Translations under genes and position numbers: made by a program
Part shown: in pieces, positions 20,092 to 30,606 of the stretch
Numbering within the stretch: position 1 is the first letter of the stretch
Layout: every line of letters starts with the position of its first letter
Assembly: GCA_002747435.1 (NCBI GenBank)
Contig: PDPH01000049.1
Location: 1 to 64,000 of the forward strand
Length of the DNA stretch: 64,000 nucleotides
Reading direction: 5' to 3'
DNA from: Pseudomonadota bacterium
Lineage (GTDB): Bacteria; Pseudomonadota; Gammaproteobacteria; Thiotrichales; Thiotrichaceae
The notes under the pieces: model-generated
The model's database searches: none
The model's input: the letters and a program-made list of their open reading frames with translations, nothing else
What the model was told of the DNA's origin: nothing

Positions 20092-21699
20092 ATGAGCCAA
20101 CTAAGTACTTCTGTTAATCCACGTAGTGCTGAATTCCAAGCAAATCGCACTGCCATGCAAGCATTAGTGGCAGACTTGCGTACAAAGCTTGCTCTTATTG
20201 CACAAGGCGGCAGTGAAAAAGCCCGCCAGAAACATATAGCCCGAGGTAAGTTACTGCCACGTGAGCGCATTCGTGTATTGCTAGATGCCGCTTCCCCTTT
20301 TTTGGAGATTGCACCGCTGGCTGCTTTTGGCATGTACGATGATGAAGTGCCAGCTGCTGGCATTTTAGCAGGCATTGGCCGAATCAGTGGGCAGGAGTGC
20401 ATGATTATTGCCAATGACTCTACGGTCAAAGGTGGCACTTATTATCCACTAACGGTCAAAAAGCACTTACGCGCCCAAAGCATTGCAGCCGAAAACCATT
20501 TACCCTGTATTTATTTGGTCGACTCAGGCGGTGCACACCTACCCAGCCAAGATGAAGTCTTTCCTGATCGTGAGCACTTTGGACGTATTTTTTACAACCA
20601 AGCCAATCTATCCGCACAAGGCATTCCACAAATTGCCGTTGTCATGGGTTCTTGCACAGCCGGTGGGGCTTATGTACCTGCCATGTCTGATCAAAGCATT
20701 ATTGTTAAGGAACAGGGAACGATTTTTCTCGGAGGGCCGCCATTGGTTAAAGCCGCGACTGGCGAGGTGGTCACTGCCGAAGAGCTGGGTGGTGCAGACG
20801 TGCATTCGCGCATTTCGGGCGTAACAGATTATTATGCTTTCAATGATACCCACGCTCTTGGCATGGCACGGCAAGTGGTAAGTCATTTGAACCGCGTCAA
20901 ACAGCCTTCTGTGCAACTGCAAGCCCCGCGTGAACCCTTGTATCCGGCTGAAGATTTATACGGTCTTGTACCGACTGATTTACGTAAGCCCTATGATATT
21001 CGTGAGCTAATCGCGCGTATTGTAGACGGCAGTGACTTTGATGAATTCAAAAAATTATACGGCAGCACCTTGATCTGTGGCTTTGCACATATTTATGGTT
21101 ATCCGGTTGGTATTATTGCCAATAATGGCATCTTATTCTCTGAAGCTGCGCTCAAAGGTGCACACTTTGTGGAGCTCTGCTGTCAACGCGGCATTCCATT
21201 AGTTTTTTTGCAAAATATTACGGGCTTTATGGTGGGCAGGAAATACGAACACGGTGGTATTGCTCGGGATGGTGCCAAAATGGTGACAGCCGTAGCAAGT
21301 GCCAAAGTGCCTAAACTGACGGTGGTTGTAGGAGGTAGTTTTGGCGCTGGCAACTATGCTATGTGTGGCCGTGCTTATGGTGGGAGGTTCTTGTGGATGT
21401 GGCCGAATACCCGTATCTCGGTCATGGGAGGCGATCAAGCAGCCAGTGTTTTGGCACAAGTGCGCCGCGATGCCAAAGCTTTACAAGGTGAAGACTGGAG
21501 TGAGGCTGAAGAAGAGCAATTCAAGCAGCCCATTCGTAATCAGTACGAGGAACAAGGACACCCCTATTATGCCAGTGCCCGTTTGTGGGACGATGGCATT
21601 ATTGATCCAGTAGATACACGCCGTGTATTAGGGCTGGGCTTATCCACAGCGCTCAATGCACCTGTGGAAACCACCCGTTTTGGTGTTTTCAGGATGTAG
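20092..21699 (+). CDS. mccB: methylcrotonoyl-CoA carboxylase, carboxyltransferase (beta) subunit
   Basis: Transfers CO2 from carboxybiotin to 3-methylcrotonyl-CoA in leucine breakdown. Length 535 is typical. Landmarks are [23 protein letters not shown] (about 54-76), [65 protein letters not shown] and [25 protein letters not shown], all of the MCC beta type. It is first in a four-gene operon (mccB, hydratase, mccA, hmgL) and follows a LiuR-like operator. A weak ribosome-binding site precedes ATG 20092. Confidence 0.95.
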   Translation: MSQLSTSVNPRSAEFQANRTAMQALVADLRTKLALIAQGGSEKARQKHIARGKLLPRERIRVLLDAASPFLEIAPLAAFGMYDDEVPAAGILAGIGRISGQECMIIANDSTVKGGTYYPLTVKKHLRAQSIAAENHLPCIYLVDSGGAHLPSQDEVFPDREHFGRIFYNQANLSAQGIPQIAVVMGSCTAGGAYVPAMSDQSIIVKEQGTIFLGGPPLVKAATGEVVTAEELGGADVHSRISGVTDYYAFNDTHALGMARQVVSHLNRVKQPSVQLQAPREPLYPAEDLYGLVPTDLRKPYDIRELIARIVDGSDFDEFKKLYGSTLICGFAHIYGYPVGIIANNGILFSEAALKGAHFVELCCQRGIPLVFLQNITGFMVGRKYEHGGIARDGAKMVTAVASAKVPKLTVVVGGSFGAGNYAMCGRAYGGRFLWMWPNTRISVMGGDQAASVLAQVRRDAKALQGEDWSEAEEEQFKQPIRNQYEEQGHPYYASARLWDDGIIDPVDTRRVLGLGLSTALNAPVETTRFGVFRM

Positions 21700-21703
21700 G
21701 TTT

Positions 21704-22546
21704 ATGCAAAAATCCAAGTCGAATGCTTTACTCGTAGCGCAAGATCAACGAGGTGTGGCTACGCTCACCTTGAATCGCCCTGACAAGCATAATGCTTTTG
21801 ATGACAGCCTGATTGCAGCTTTGATACAACAGCTAGCGCAACTGGCTGAACAGCCAAACTTGCGCGTGTTATTGTTACGCGCCAATGGCAAAAGCTTTTC
21901 AGCCGGTGCGGACTTAAACTGGATGCACCGCATGGCCGATTATACGACGGAGCAAAATCATGCTGATGCCTTACAACTCGCCAAGCTCATGCAATGCTTA
22001 CATGACTTTCCCGCACCGACTATTGCAGTAGTACAAGGCGCTGCTTTTGGGGGAGGCGTAGGGCTGGTCGCCTGTTGTGATATGGCACTGGCTAGTGCTG
22101 ATGCTCGTTTCAGTCTATCAGAGGTGCGCCTAGGCTTGATTCCTGCCGTCATTTCGCCGTATGTCGTGCGCGCTATAGGTGTGCGGGCTGCACAACGCTA
22201 TTTTCTCACCGCAGAACGCTTCTCAGCCGCAGAAGCGCTACGTTTAGGTCTAATCCATGAGTTAGCCGCTAGTGAAGCTTTATTGGAAAAAAGATTAGCG
22301 GCGATAGTCAATCATTTGCTCCTCGGTGGCCCGCAAGCTTTGCATGCCGCCAAACAATTAATCGCAAGCGTGAGTGAACAAGCATTAGATCCAGCACTGA
22401 TCGCAGAAACAGCCAAACGTATCAGTCACCTGCGTGCTAGTGCAGAAGGCCGCGAAGGTTTAAATGCCTTTTTGGAAAAGCGCACGCCCAATTGGGTCAG
22501 TTGGGTCGAAGCGGACAAGCCGGACACGCCAGACAAAGAGGAATAA
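21704..22546 (+). CDS. liuC: methylglutaconyl-CoA hydratase (enoyl-CoA hydratase family)
   Basis: Crotonase-fold enzyme, by context hydrating 3-methylglutaconyl-CoA to HMG-CoA. From ATG 21704 it has 280 residues. The oxyanion-hole segments are FSAGADLNWMHRM (about 66-78) and VQGAAFGGGVGLVACCDMALA (about 109-129), with a catalytic-Glu-region LSEVRLGLIPAVISPYV. The AGADLNWM wording is characteristic of the methylglutaconyl/isohexenylglutaconyl hydratase branch. The track ORF starts 16 codons earlier inside mccB; the ATG just after the mccB stop is preferred. It ends 2 bp before mccA. Confidence 0.9.
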   Translation: MQKSKSNALLVAQDQRGVATLTLNRPDKHNAFDDSLIAALIQQLAQLAEQPNLRVLLLRANGKSFSAGADLNWMHRMADYTTEQNHADALQLAKLMQCLHDFPAPTIAVVQGAAFGGGVGLVACCDMALASADARFSLSEVRLGLIPAVISPYVVRAIGVRAAQRYFLTAERFSAAEALRLGLIHELAASEALLEKRLAAIVNHLLLGGPQALHAAKQLIASVSEQALDPALIAETAKRISHLRASAEGREGLNAFLEKRTPNWVSWVEADKPDTPDKEE

Positions 22547-22548
22547 GT

Positions 22549-24540
22549 ATGTTTGACAGCCTATTGATAGCTAATCGTGGTGAAATAGCCTGCCGCATTG
22601 CGCGTAGCGCCAAGCGTATGGGAATTAAGACTATTGCCATTTATTCCAGCGCCGACGCTAATGCACTGCATGTCAAAAGTTGCGATGAGGCTTATTACAT
22701 TGGCCCCGCACCGGCTAGCGAAAGCTACCTAAACTATCCGCTCATCCTAGAGCTTGCCCAGCAAGCGGGAGCACAGGCCATTCACCCTGGCTATGGCTTT
22801 TTATCTGAAAATGCTGAATTTGCCCGAGCCTGCCAAGCGGCGGGTATTGTTTTTGTCGGCCCTCCTATTGCTGCCATTGTAGCGATGGGTTCCAAAAGTG
22901 AAGCCAAACGTCTCATGAGCGCCGCCGGAGTGCCATTAGTGCCAGGCTATCATGGCGATGAACAATCGCTTGAACTATTGCGTGAACAATCGCAGCGCAT
23001 AGGCTATCCGCAACTTATCAAAGCCAGTGCTGGCGGTGGCGGTAAAGGTATGCGTGTGGTTGAGAACTTTGCAGCATTTGATGCGGCTTTAGCTTCCGCA
23101 CAACGCGAGGCTGCGGCCTCTTTTGGCGATGATAAAGTCTTGATAGAGCGCTACCTACTTAAACCACGCCACATCGAAATGCAGGTATTTGCTGACACAC
23201 AAGGCCAAGTTATTCATCTGTTTGAGCGGGACTGTTCAGTACAACGTCGCCACCAGAAAGTCATAGAAGAAGCACCTGCTCCTGGTATGACGGCTGACTT
23301 GCGCGAGCGCATGGGCAAGGCCGCAACGGATGCCGCCCGCGCAATTGCTTATGTTGGTGCAGGTACGGTGGAGTTTCTACTGGATCAAAGCGGTGAATTT
23401 TTCTTTATGGAAATGAATACTCGCTTGCAAGTAGAGCATCCTGTTACTGAAATGATTAGCGGCCAAGATTTAGTCGAATGGCAACTGCGCGTCGCAGCGG
23501 GTGAACCATTACCGTTGAAACAAACAGACTTACAAATCAAGGGGCATGCTTTTGAAGCGCGCGTTTATGCTGAAACACCAGAACGGGGCTTTTTACCCTC
23601 TACAGGTACACTGACTTACTTACAAGCACCCGCCGCTTCACAGCATGTCAGAGTCGATACGGGTGTTTTACAAGGCGATACCGTCAGTCAGTATTACGAT
23701 CCCATGATTGCCAAGCTCATCGTCTGGGATGAAAACCGCCAACAAGCACTGAGTCGCTTGCGTACTGCACTCAATCAGTATCGTATTGTAGGCGTGAATA
23801 CTAATCTGAATTTTTTAAGCACACTGACCCAGCTAGATAATTTTGCTAATGGTAGTTTCGATACCGGCTTTATTGACCAGTATCAGGACGACCTCTTTCC
23901 ACCCACAGCCGATTTGCCAGCAGAAATATTAGCATTAGCCTGTTTGCACCAATTATTGACGATTCGCCAACAAACCCAACTGGCACAGCAAGCCACCTTG
24001 GATCCTTGGTCACCTTGGGGGATAGCAGATGGCTGGCAATCGGGCATGGAGCGTGTACACCTCATGGAATGGCAAATCGGTGAACAAGACTATCATGTCA
24101 CTGCACATTTCCAAGAGGACGGTTTTTTGCTGGACTTGCCCTCAGGTCAGTATCAAGTGACCGGCACGCTGCAAGCTGAGCAACAGCTCTATGCTAGTGT
24201 TAATGGGAAACGCTTGACGCTCTCAGCCGTTCAACAAGGGCAAGATTTACACCTATTGTATGCAGGTCAAAACTGGAAGCTCCACCTGATAGACCCACAT
24301 GCAGGCTTGGAAGCCAACGAAGTCAGCGCTGGCAATCTTACAGCACAAATGCCTGGTACTATTGTCTCCTTACTGGTTAGCGAAGGTGTCACCGTCAAAG
24401 CAGGTGATGCGCTAATGGTCATGCTAGCGATGAAAATGGAAAATACTATTACTGCTCCTACAGATGGCACCGTAACGGCCATTTATTTTGCAGAAGGTGA
24501 TCAAGTACAGGATGGCGATGTCTTATTAAGTTTGGAGTAA
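22549..24540 (+). CDS. mccA: methylcrotonoyl-CoA carboxylase, biotin-containing (alpha) subunit
   Basis: Carboxylates its own biotin using ATP and bicarbonate. The 663 residues comprise biotin carboxylase (MFDSLLIANRGEIACRI at the start; ATP-grasp loop KASAGGGGKGMRVV, about 161-174; MNTRLQVEHPVTE, about 290-302), a linker/BT region, and a C-terminal biotinyl domain with MLAMKMENTI, where the Lys is biotinylated. The start was moved from the track's 22492 to ATG 22549, which follows an AGGA site and gives the canonical FDSLLIANRGE beginning. Located between the hydratase and HMG-CoA lyase genes. Confidence 0.96.
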   Translation: MFDSLLIANRGEIACRIARSAKRMGIKTIAIYSSADANALHVKSCDEAYYIGPAPASESYLNYPLILELAQQAGAQAIHPGYGFLSENAEFARACQAAGIVFVGPPIAAIVAMGSKSEAKRLMSAAGVPLVPGYHGDEQSLELLREQSQRIGYPQLIKASAGGGGKGMRVVENFAAFDAALASAQREAAASFGDDKVLIERYLLKPRHIEMQVFADTQGQVIHLFERDCSVQRRHQKVIEEAPAPGMTADLRERMGKAATDAARAIAYVGAGTVEFLLDQSGEFFFMEMNTRLQVEHPVTEMISGQDLVEWQLRVAAGEPLPLKQTDLQIKGHAFEARVYAETPERGFLPSTGTLTYLQAPAASQHVRVDTGVLQGDTVSQYYDPMIAKLIVWDENRQQALSRLRTALNQYRIVGVNTNLNFLSTLTQLDNFANGSFDTGFIDQYQDDLFPPTADLPAEILALACLHQLLTIRQQTQLAQQATLDPWSPWGIADGWQSGMERVHLMEWQIGEQDYHVTAHFQEDGFLLDLPSGQYQVTGTLQAEQQLYASVNGKRLTLSAVQQGQDLHLLYAGQNWKLHLIDPHAGLEANEVSAGNLTAQMPGTIVSLLVSEGVTVKAGDALMVMLAMKMENTITAPTDGTVTAIYFAEGDQVQDGDVLLSLE

Positions 24541-24546
24541 AGGGCT

Positions 24547-25446
24547 ATGAATATACCCAGTCAGGTGAAAATCGTCGAGGTTGGCCCCAGAGATGGTTTG
24601 CAGAATGAGCCCTATCCCATCAGTGTTGCAGACAAAGTAGCGCTGATTAATCGCCTCAGCGCCAGTGGTTTGCGCATGATAGAGGCGGGTAGTTTTGTTT
24701 CCCCCAAATGGGTACCGCAAATGGCTAATAGTGCCGATGTCTATAGCGCCATCGACAAGCAAGCTGGCGTGGCCTACCCTATGCTCGTTCCCAATCTCAA
24801 AGGCATGGAAGCAGCACTAGCGGCTGGAGTCAAGGAAATTGCTGTGTTTGCTGCCGCCTCAGAAGCCTTCACGCAGAAAAATATTCACTGCACTATTGCA
24901 GAAAGCCTAGCACGTTATGATGATGTCATGCTGCTAGCGCGTGATAATGGCATTAAAGTCAGAGGTTATGTGTCCTGCGTCTTAGGCTGTCCTTATGAAG
25001 GTGAAATCTCGCCTCGCATTGTGAGCAGCGTCGCAGGTCATTTGTATGAAAATGGCTGCTATGAAGTTTCTCTCGGCGATACGATTGGCACAGGTACCGC
25101 GCTTAAAGCACAACTATTGATTGATCATGTCAGAGAGCGTGTTCCAGTAACTGCACTAGCGGCACATTTTCACGACACCTATGGACAAGGGCTGGCCAAC
25201 TTATTTGCCGTTTTACAAAAAGGTATTGCCGTTATTGACAGCTCCGTCGCTGGCTTAGGAGGCTGCCCATATGCCAAAGGCGCAAGCGGTAATGTGGCTA
25301 CTGAAGATGTGCTCTATATGCTACACGGCATGGGCATAAGTACAGGCGTTGAGTTAGACAAGGTGCTCGCAGCCGGTGCATTTATTTCCAAAGTTTTGCA
25401 AAGGCCACTCGCTTCACGGGTTGGACGCGCACTAGCACTAGACTAG
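24547..25446 (+). CDS. mvaB: hydroxymethylglutaryl-CoA lyase
   Basis: Splits HMG-CoA to acetyl-CoA and acetoacetate, the last step of leucine degradation. The 299-residue TIM-barrel protein shows VEVGPRDGLQNEP (about 10-22), SFVSPKWVPQMANS, SLGDTIGTGT, HFHDTYGQGLAN (metal ligands) and the signature GLGGCPYAKGASGNVATEDV (about 237-256) with the active-site Cys. It lies 6 bp after mccA. A small TAAGTA-TAAG-TACTTA stem follows the stop codon. Confidence 0.95.
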   Translation: MNIPSQVKIVEVGPRDGLQNEPYPISVADKVALINRLSASGLRMIEAGSFVSPKWVPQMANSADVYSAIDKQAGVAYPMLVPNLKGMEAALAAGVKEIAVFAAASEAFTQKNIHCTIAESLARYDDVMLLARDNGIKVRGYVSCVLGCPYEGEISPRIVSSVAGHLYENGCYEVSLGDTIGTGTALKAQLLIDHVRERVPVTALAAHFHDTYGQGLANLFAVLQKGIAVIDSSVAGLGGCPYAKGASGNVATEDVLYMLHGMGISTGVELDKVLAAGAFISKVLQRPLASRVGRALALD

Positions 25447-25490
25447 TAAGTATAAGTACTTAGGGCATAGGGCGGGCAAAGGTTTAGCCC

Positions 25491-27008
25491 TCAAGCTAAA
25501 GTCCTATCTGTTTGCAAATGGTAGCTGCGTACCCGTCTGCCATCGGATTCAACCGAGTGCAAATGTACGTCATAAGCCCATAGCCGATGAATATGCCGCA
25601 ACATTTCATAGCTATTGTTGCTCAGCGGGCGCCGATTGTGCATGCGATGATGCAAGCTTAATGAGCGATCACCACGAATATTGGCCATTTCTACTTGTAT
25701 ATCGGGTTCTTGTGCGCTGAGATTATATTGCTGCGATAGCGTTTCACGCAGCAAACGATAACCTTCATCATTGTGTATTGCGGTCACATCAATCGCATTG
25801 CGACGATCATCATCTTGAAGTGCGAAAAAATGAAAATCGCGCATGATTTTAGGTGACATAAATTGCAGTATAAAACTTTCATCCCGATAATTACGCATAA
25901 GGTAATCCAGCGTTTTTATCCAATCAGAACCTGCAATATCAGGAAACCAACGCTTATCTTCTTCAGTAGGCTTTTCGCAAATACGACGTATATCCCGCAT
26001 CATGGCAAAACCCAAAGCATAAGGGTTAATACCCGAATAATAGCGACTGTCAAAATCAGGCTGCATCACAACATTAGTATGTGAAGACAGAAACTCCATC
26101 ATAAAACCATCGTTCACCAGTCCTTCGTCATACATTTCATTCAAAAGGGTATAATGCCAAAAGCTTGCCCAACCTTCATTCATGACCTGAGTCTGGCGCT
26201 GTGGATAAAAATACTGTGCCGTTTTACGTACAATACGCACAATTTCACGCTGCCAATTTTCCAAAAGCGGTGCATTCTTTTCAATAAAATACAGAATATT
26301 TTCTTGAGGCTCTGCTGGAAACGGGCGTAAATCCTGCGACTCGCTCTCATCACGATGTCTAGGCGGTAGTGTGCGCCACAAGTCATTAATATGTTGCTGA
26401 ATATATAATTCGCGTTCTTTTTGACGTTGTGCTTCCTTAGTGGCAGAAACAGGTGCAGGACGTTTATAACGATCCACGCCATAATTCATCAGTGCATGGC
26501 AGGAGTCTAATAAGGCTTCAACGGCTTCCACACCATAGCGCTCTTCACATTCAGCAATGTAATGCTTAGCAAATACTAAATAATCAACAATAGCCTCTGC
26601 ATCCGTCCAACTGCGAAACAAATAATTGCCTTTAAAAAAAGAATTATGCCCATAGCAGGCATGTGCAATCACCAAGGCTTGCATAGTTAGGGTATTTTCT
26701 TCCATTAAATAGGCAATACAAGGATTGGAATTAATCACAATCTCATACGCCAGACCCATACGACCGCGCGAATAATTTTGTTCGATATTGACAAAATGCT
26801 TGCCATACGACCAATGATTATAAAAAACCGGCATACCAATAGAGGCATAGGCATCCATCATTTGATCAGAGCGAATAATCTCAATCTGATTGGGATAAGT
26901 GTCCAACTTGAACTTATCATGAGCAATCCGTGCAATCGCGCGATCATAGGCTTCGATAGTGTCAAAAGTCCATTCGGAGCTGGTCGAGATATAATTCTTT
27001 TCACGCAT
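25491..27008 (-). CDS. ycgB: SpoVR family protein
   Basis: Homologue of SpoVR/YcgB, 505 residues from ATG 27008. The track's longer version starts inside yeaH. Family blocks visible include TYPNQIEIIRSDQMMDAYASIGMPVFYNHWSYGK, NSNPCIAYLMEENTLTMQALVIAHACYGHNSFFKGN, NEGWASFWHYTLLNEMYDEGL and SGINPYALGFAMMRDI. The biochemical function is unknown; it is coupled to the PrkA kinase system in stress and stationary phase in enterobacteria. The start codon lies 1 bp after the yeaH stop, so translation is likely coupled. Confidence 0.93.
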   Translation of the reverse strand: MREKNYISTSSEWTFDTIEAYDRAIARIAHDKFKLDTYPNQIEIIRSDQMMDAYASIGMPVFYNHWSYGKHFVNIEQNYSRGRMGLAYEIVINSNPCIAYLMEENTLTMQALVIAHACYGHNSFFKGNYLFRSWTDAEAIVDYLVFAKHYIAECEERYGVEAVEALLDSCHALMNYGVDRYKRPAPVSATKEAQRQKERELYIQQHINDLWRTLPPRHRDESESQDLRPFPAEPQENILYFIEKNAPLLENWQREIVRIVRKTAQYFYPQRQTQVMNEGWASFWHYTLLNEMYDEGLVNDGFMMEFLSSHTNVVMQPDFDSRYYSGINPYALGFAMMRDIRRICEKPTEEDKRWFPDIAGSDWIKTLDYLMRNYRDESFILQFMSPKIMRDFHFFALQDDDRRNAIDVTAIHNDEGYRLLRETLSQQYNLSAQEPDIQVEMANIRGDRSLSLHHRMHNRRPLSNNSYEMLRHIHRLWAYDVHLHSVESDGRRVRSYHLQTDRTLA

Positions 27009-27009
27009 A

Positions 27010-28287
27010 TCAAGCTTCCATTGTCTTGCTAAACAATTCCCTGAATACCGGATAAATTTCGTCATTATCACGCACGCGCTGTATGGCAAAACGGTCGGCA
27101 TGATCGCTTTGTAAACGCTTATACAGCCGCCATAAGCCTTGTGGATCACGATCACCAATTTCAATATAAGTGAAATACTGCACCAAGGGTAAAATGCGAT
27201 CGTTTAAGACTTTGTAACAACGCTGATTGTCTTCCTGCCAGTTATCTCCATCGGAAGCTTGGGCACAATAAATATTCCATTCATCAGGTGAATAGCGCTT
27301 GTCAATAATATTAGCCAGAAGCGTCAAAGCACTGGACACAACCGTGCCACCTGTTTCCCGTGCATAGAAAAAGGTTTCCTCATCCACTTCCTGCGCTTGG
27401 GTATGATGTCGAATAAATACCAGTTCAATTTTTTCGTAATTTTTTTGCAAGAACAAATACAGGAGAAAAAAGAAGCGCTTCGCGGTTTCTTTAATATCCT
27501 GGGTCATAGAGCCGGATACATCCATGACACAAAACATTACCGCCTTAGGTGATGGCATGGGAACTTTGACATGCAGATTGTATTTCAGATCAAAATCATC
27601 CAAGAAAGGCACGGCGTGTAAACGCACATTCAACTTAGCCAATTCTGCTTCCAGTAAAATACGCCGCTCAGTTTCTAACGCTGACAAATCTGAGTCTGAC
27701 AAATCCGCTAGCTCAGCTAGTACTTCTCGCCGTCGTCGTCTTGCTTTACCGCTGAGTGCAATACGTCTTGCCTGTGCGCTGCGCATGGTACGTACAATAT
27801 TTAATTGATTGGGATTACCCACCTCGCTGTAACCGGCACGGCGATTTTCAAATGAGTCACTTCCCAATAATTGCCGCTTGACCATATTGGGCAAAGCTAA
27901 ATCTTCAAACAAATATTCAAGAAATTCATGCTGCGAAATCTGGAAAACAAAATCATCCATGCCTTCGCCAGAATCAGCAGCTTCGCCCGAAGCACTGCCG
28001 CCGCCACCAAAAGGTGGCCGCTGAATCCGATCACCTTGCACAAATTCCTTGTTACCTGGATGCACAATATCCCGTTGTCCACCGCGACCATGCCGGAACA
28101 CAGGCTCGGAAATATCGCGCCTTGGGATGGTAATGCTGTCCCCACGCTCCATGTCAGTAATATTACGCCGATTGACCGCATCCGAAACCGCCTCACGAAT
28201 CTGACGATGATAACGCTTCAAAAAGCGCTGGCGATTCACCAAACTTTTATTTTTACTATTCAGACGACGATCGACAATATAAGCCAT
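27010..28287 (-). CDS. yeaH: YeaH/YhbH family protein (DUF444)
   Basis: A 425-residue partner of the PrkA kinase. The N-terminus is rich in Arg and Lys ([20 protein letters not shown]). A Gly-rich linker ([16 protein letters not shown], about 95-110) precedes a von Willebrand A-like domain with the MIDAS motif [10 protein letters not shown] (about 255-264), then [17 protein letters not shown] and [11 protein letters not shown]. Its role is unknown, but the gene sits between prkA and spoVR in most proteobacteria, as here. The operon reads prkA, yeaH, spoVR on the minus strand. Confidence 0.94.
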   Translation of the reverse strand: MAYIVDRRLNSKNKSLVNRQRFLKRYHRQIREAVSDAVNRRNITDMERGDSITIPRRDISEPVFRHGRGGQRDIVHPGNKEFVQGDRIQRPPFGGGGSASGEAADSGEGMDDFVFQISQHEFLEYLFEDLALPNMVKRQLLGSDSFENRRAGYSEVGNPNQLNIVRTMRSAQARRIALSGKARRRRREVLAELADLSDSDLSALETERRILLEAELAKLNVRLHAVPFLDDFDLKYNLHVKVPMPSPKAVMFCVMDVSGSMTQDIKETAKRFFFLLYLFLQKNYEKIELVFIRHHTQAQEVDEETFFYARETGGTVVSSALTLLANIIDKRYSPDEWNIYCAQASDGDNWQEDNQRCYKVLNDRILPLVQYFTYIEIGDRDPQGLWRLYKRLQSDHADRFAIQRVRDNDEIYPVFRELFSKTMEA

Positions 28288-28354
28288 AGCTACTCCTTTA
28301 CCCCTTTTCCCAGCTTCCCCTCAGCGCAAGGGGACGAAAGGCAATGGCGATCTA

Positions 28355-30277
28355 TTACTGCGACTTACGCACCCGCAAATACCACTCCGCTAACAAGCGC
28401 ACCTGCTTTTCGGTATAGCCACGCTTCATCATACGCTCAACAAAATTATCGTGCTTGCGCTGTTCTTCAGCAGAGGACTTGGCACCGTAAGAAATAACCG
28501 GCAACAAATCTTCGGTACTGGAAAACATTTTCTGCTCAATCACACGGCGCAGTTTTTCATAACTCGTCCACACGGGATTTTTACCATTATTATTGGCGCG
28601 CGCCCGCAAAACAAAGTTAACAATTTCATTGCGAAAGTCTTTCGGATTACTAATTCCCGCAGGCTTTTCAATTTTTTCCAGATCAGCATTCAAAGCAGAA
28701 CGATCCAAGAAATCGCCTGTTTCAGGATCACGGTATTCCTGATCTTGAATCCAGAAATCAGCATAAGTGACATAGCGGTCGAATAGGTTCTGACCATACT
28801 CAGAATAAGACTCCAGATAAGCTGTCTGAATCTCTTTACCAATAAAATCCACATAGCGTGGCGACAAGTATTCTTTAATAAAGCCGATATAACGTGCTTG
28901 TGCTTCGGCGGGGAATTGCTCCTTTTCTACCTGACGTTCCAAGACATACATTAAATGCACAGGATCCGCTGCTACTTCCACCGCATCAAAATTAAAGACC
29001 TTGGAAAGAATCTTAAAAGCAAAGCGCGTTGACAAGCCCGACATGCCCTCGTCTACACCAGCAGCATCCTGATATTCCTGAATGGTTTTAGCCTTGGGAT
29101 CAATGTCTTTAAGATTTTCACCATCATACACCCGCATTTTAGAGAACAAATTAGAGTTCTCAGACGCTTTTAGGCGCGACAAGATAATGAACTGTGCCAG
29201 CATTTTGAGTGTATCAGGCGCGCAAGGCGACTCAGCCAGGGAGCTATTATCCAACAGTTTCTGGTAAATCTTAATCTCTTCAGTCACTCGCAAGCAGTAA
29301 GGCACTTTGACAATGGACACTCGATCAATAAAAGCTTCATTGTTTTTATTATTTTTAAAACTTTGCCACTCTGACTCATTCGAGTGCGCCAGAATCACGC
29401 CAGAAAATGGAATAGCGCCAATACTTTCCGTACCATTGTAATTACCTTCCTGGGTGGCAGTAAGCAGTGGATGTAACACCTTGATAGGTGCTTTAAACAT
29501 TTCCACAAATTCCATCAAACCCTGATTAGACAGACACAAACCGCCGGAATAGCTGTAAGCATCGGGGTCGTTTTGTGGAAAATCTTCCAACTTACGAATG
29601 TCAACCTTACCCACCAGAGATGAAATATCCTGATTATTTTCATCACCTGGCTCCGTCTTGGAAATGGCAATCTGATTCAAACGCGATGGATAGCGTTTGA
29701 CAACACGGAATTGAGTAATGTCCCCGCCGAATGCGTGCAAACGCTTGACTGCCCAAGGCGACATTACGTTACGCAAGTAGCGAACAGGAATACCATAATC
29801 CTCTTCCAGAATCGCACCATCTTCCTCAGCATTAAATAAACCTAAGGGTGATTCATTGACAGGCGAGCCTTTAATGCAATAAATCGGTGCTTTTTCCATT
29901 AAAGCCTTGAGGCGCTCAGCTAAAGAAGACTTACCCCCACCGACCGGCCCCAAGAGATACAAGACTTGCTTACTTTCTTCCAAACCTTGGGCAGCATGAC
30001 GTAGAAAAGACACCATTTGCTCAATGCTGTCTTCCATGCCATAGAATTCGGAAAATGTCGGATAGCGGCGAATGACTTTATTAGAAAAAATTCGACTCAA
30101 ACGCGGATCACGAGAAGTGTCTACCAGTTCCGGTTCGCCAATAGCCCACAATAAGCGTTCTGCCGCAGTGGCATAGGCCATTGAGTCATTTTTACAAAGC
30201 TCAAGGTATTCTTGGATCGACAATTCTTCTTCTTTTAATGTTTCGTAGCGAGACTGATAGTGCTTGAAAATACTCAT
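28355..30277 (-). CDS. prkA: PrkA family serine protein kinase / AAA+ protein
   Basis: YeaG/PrkA homologue of 640 residues, the normal length. The N-terminal AAA+ module has a Walker A LLGPVGGGKSSLAERLK (about 108-124) and GVILAHSNESEW, followed by the PrkA C-terminal kinase-like domain (about 390-640) ending YTEKQVRLLAEWYLRVRKSQ. In E. coli yeaGH is induced by starvation. First gene of prkA-yeaH-spoVR; no clear sigma-54 -24/-12 element was recognised upstream. Confidence 0.95.
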   Translation of the reverse strand: MSIFKHYQSRYETLKEEELSIQEYLELCKNDSMAYATAAERLLWAIGEPELVDTSRDPRLSRIFSNKVIRRYPTFSEFYGMEDSIEQMVSFLRHAAQGLEESKQVLYLLGPVGGGKSSLAERLKALMEKAPIYCIKGSPVNESPLGLFNAEEDGAILEEDYGIPVRYLRNVMSPWAVKRLHAFGGDITQFRVVKRYPSRLNQIAISKTEPGDENNQDISSLVGKVDIRKLEDFPQNDPDAYSYSGGLCLSNQGLMEFVEMFKAPIKVLHPLLTATQEGNYNGTESIGAIPFSGVILAHSNESEWQSFKNNKNNEAFIDRVSIVKVPYCLRVTEEIKIYQKLLDNSSLAESPCAPDTLKMLAQFIILSRLKASENSNLFSKMRVYDGENLKDIDPKAKTIQEYQDAAGVDEGMSGLSTRFAFKILSKVFNFDAVEVAADPVHLMYVLERQVEKEQFPAEAQARYIGFIKEYLSPRYVDFIGKEIQTAYLESYSEYGQNLFDRYVTYADFWIQDQEYRDPETGDFLDRSALNADLEKIEKPAGISNPKDFRNEIVNFVLRARANNNGKNPVWTSYEKLRRVIEQKMFSSTEDLLPVISYGAKSSAEEQRKHDNFVERMMKRGYTEKQVRLLAEWYLRVRKSQ

Positions 30278-30606
30278 TGTTAACCCCTTAACAGCAGTTG
30301 ACAGGCTCTGGCTCGCGGGCTGAACCCTATCCGTGAAAGTTTACAAGTATGGATGCAAGCCTAGCTTCACAGCTCATTCTCACACTTCCTGCTAGTGTAT
30401 GCCTAATATCCACAAGTCAATCAAACACACCCTTTATACAGTGCAAACGCTTTGTTTCCTAATTAGACTACCTTGACACAGAAAGCGTTTTATTCCATTA
30501 AAAACTGGCTTTTTTTACTAAATATAGAATTAATTTTTCTTATCAAAAGTAGCCGACTCAAAGAAAACTAGACAAGGCTATGGCTCATAACAGCGCAACA
30601 GTTTGT
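30278..30606. other. 329-bp gap upstream of prkA with a 9-bp inverted repeat
   Basis: The gap separates the prkA start from the end of the NRDE gene and must contain the prkA promoter. AAACGCTTT (30445-30453) and AAAGCGTTT (30482-30490) form a 9-bp inverted repeat with a 28-nt spacer. A consensus-like TTGACA (30474-30479) on the plus strand has no convincing -10 partner. No ORF or RNA gene is supported. Confidence 0.35.
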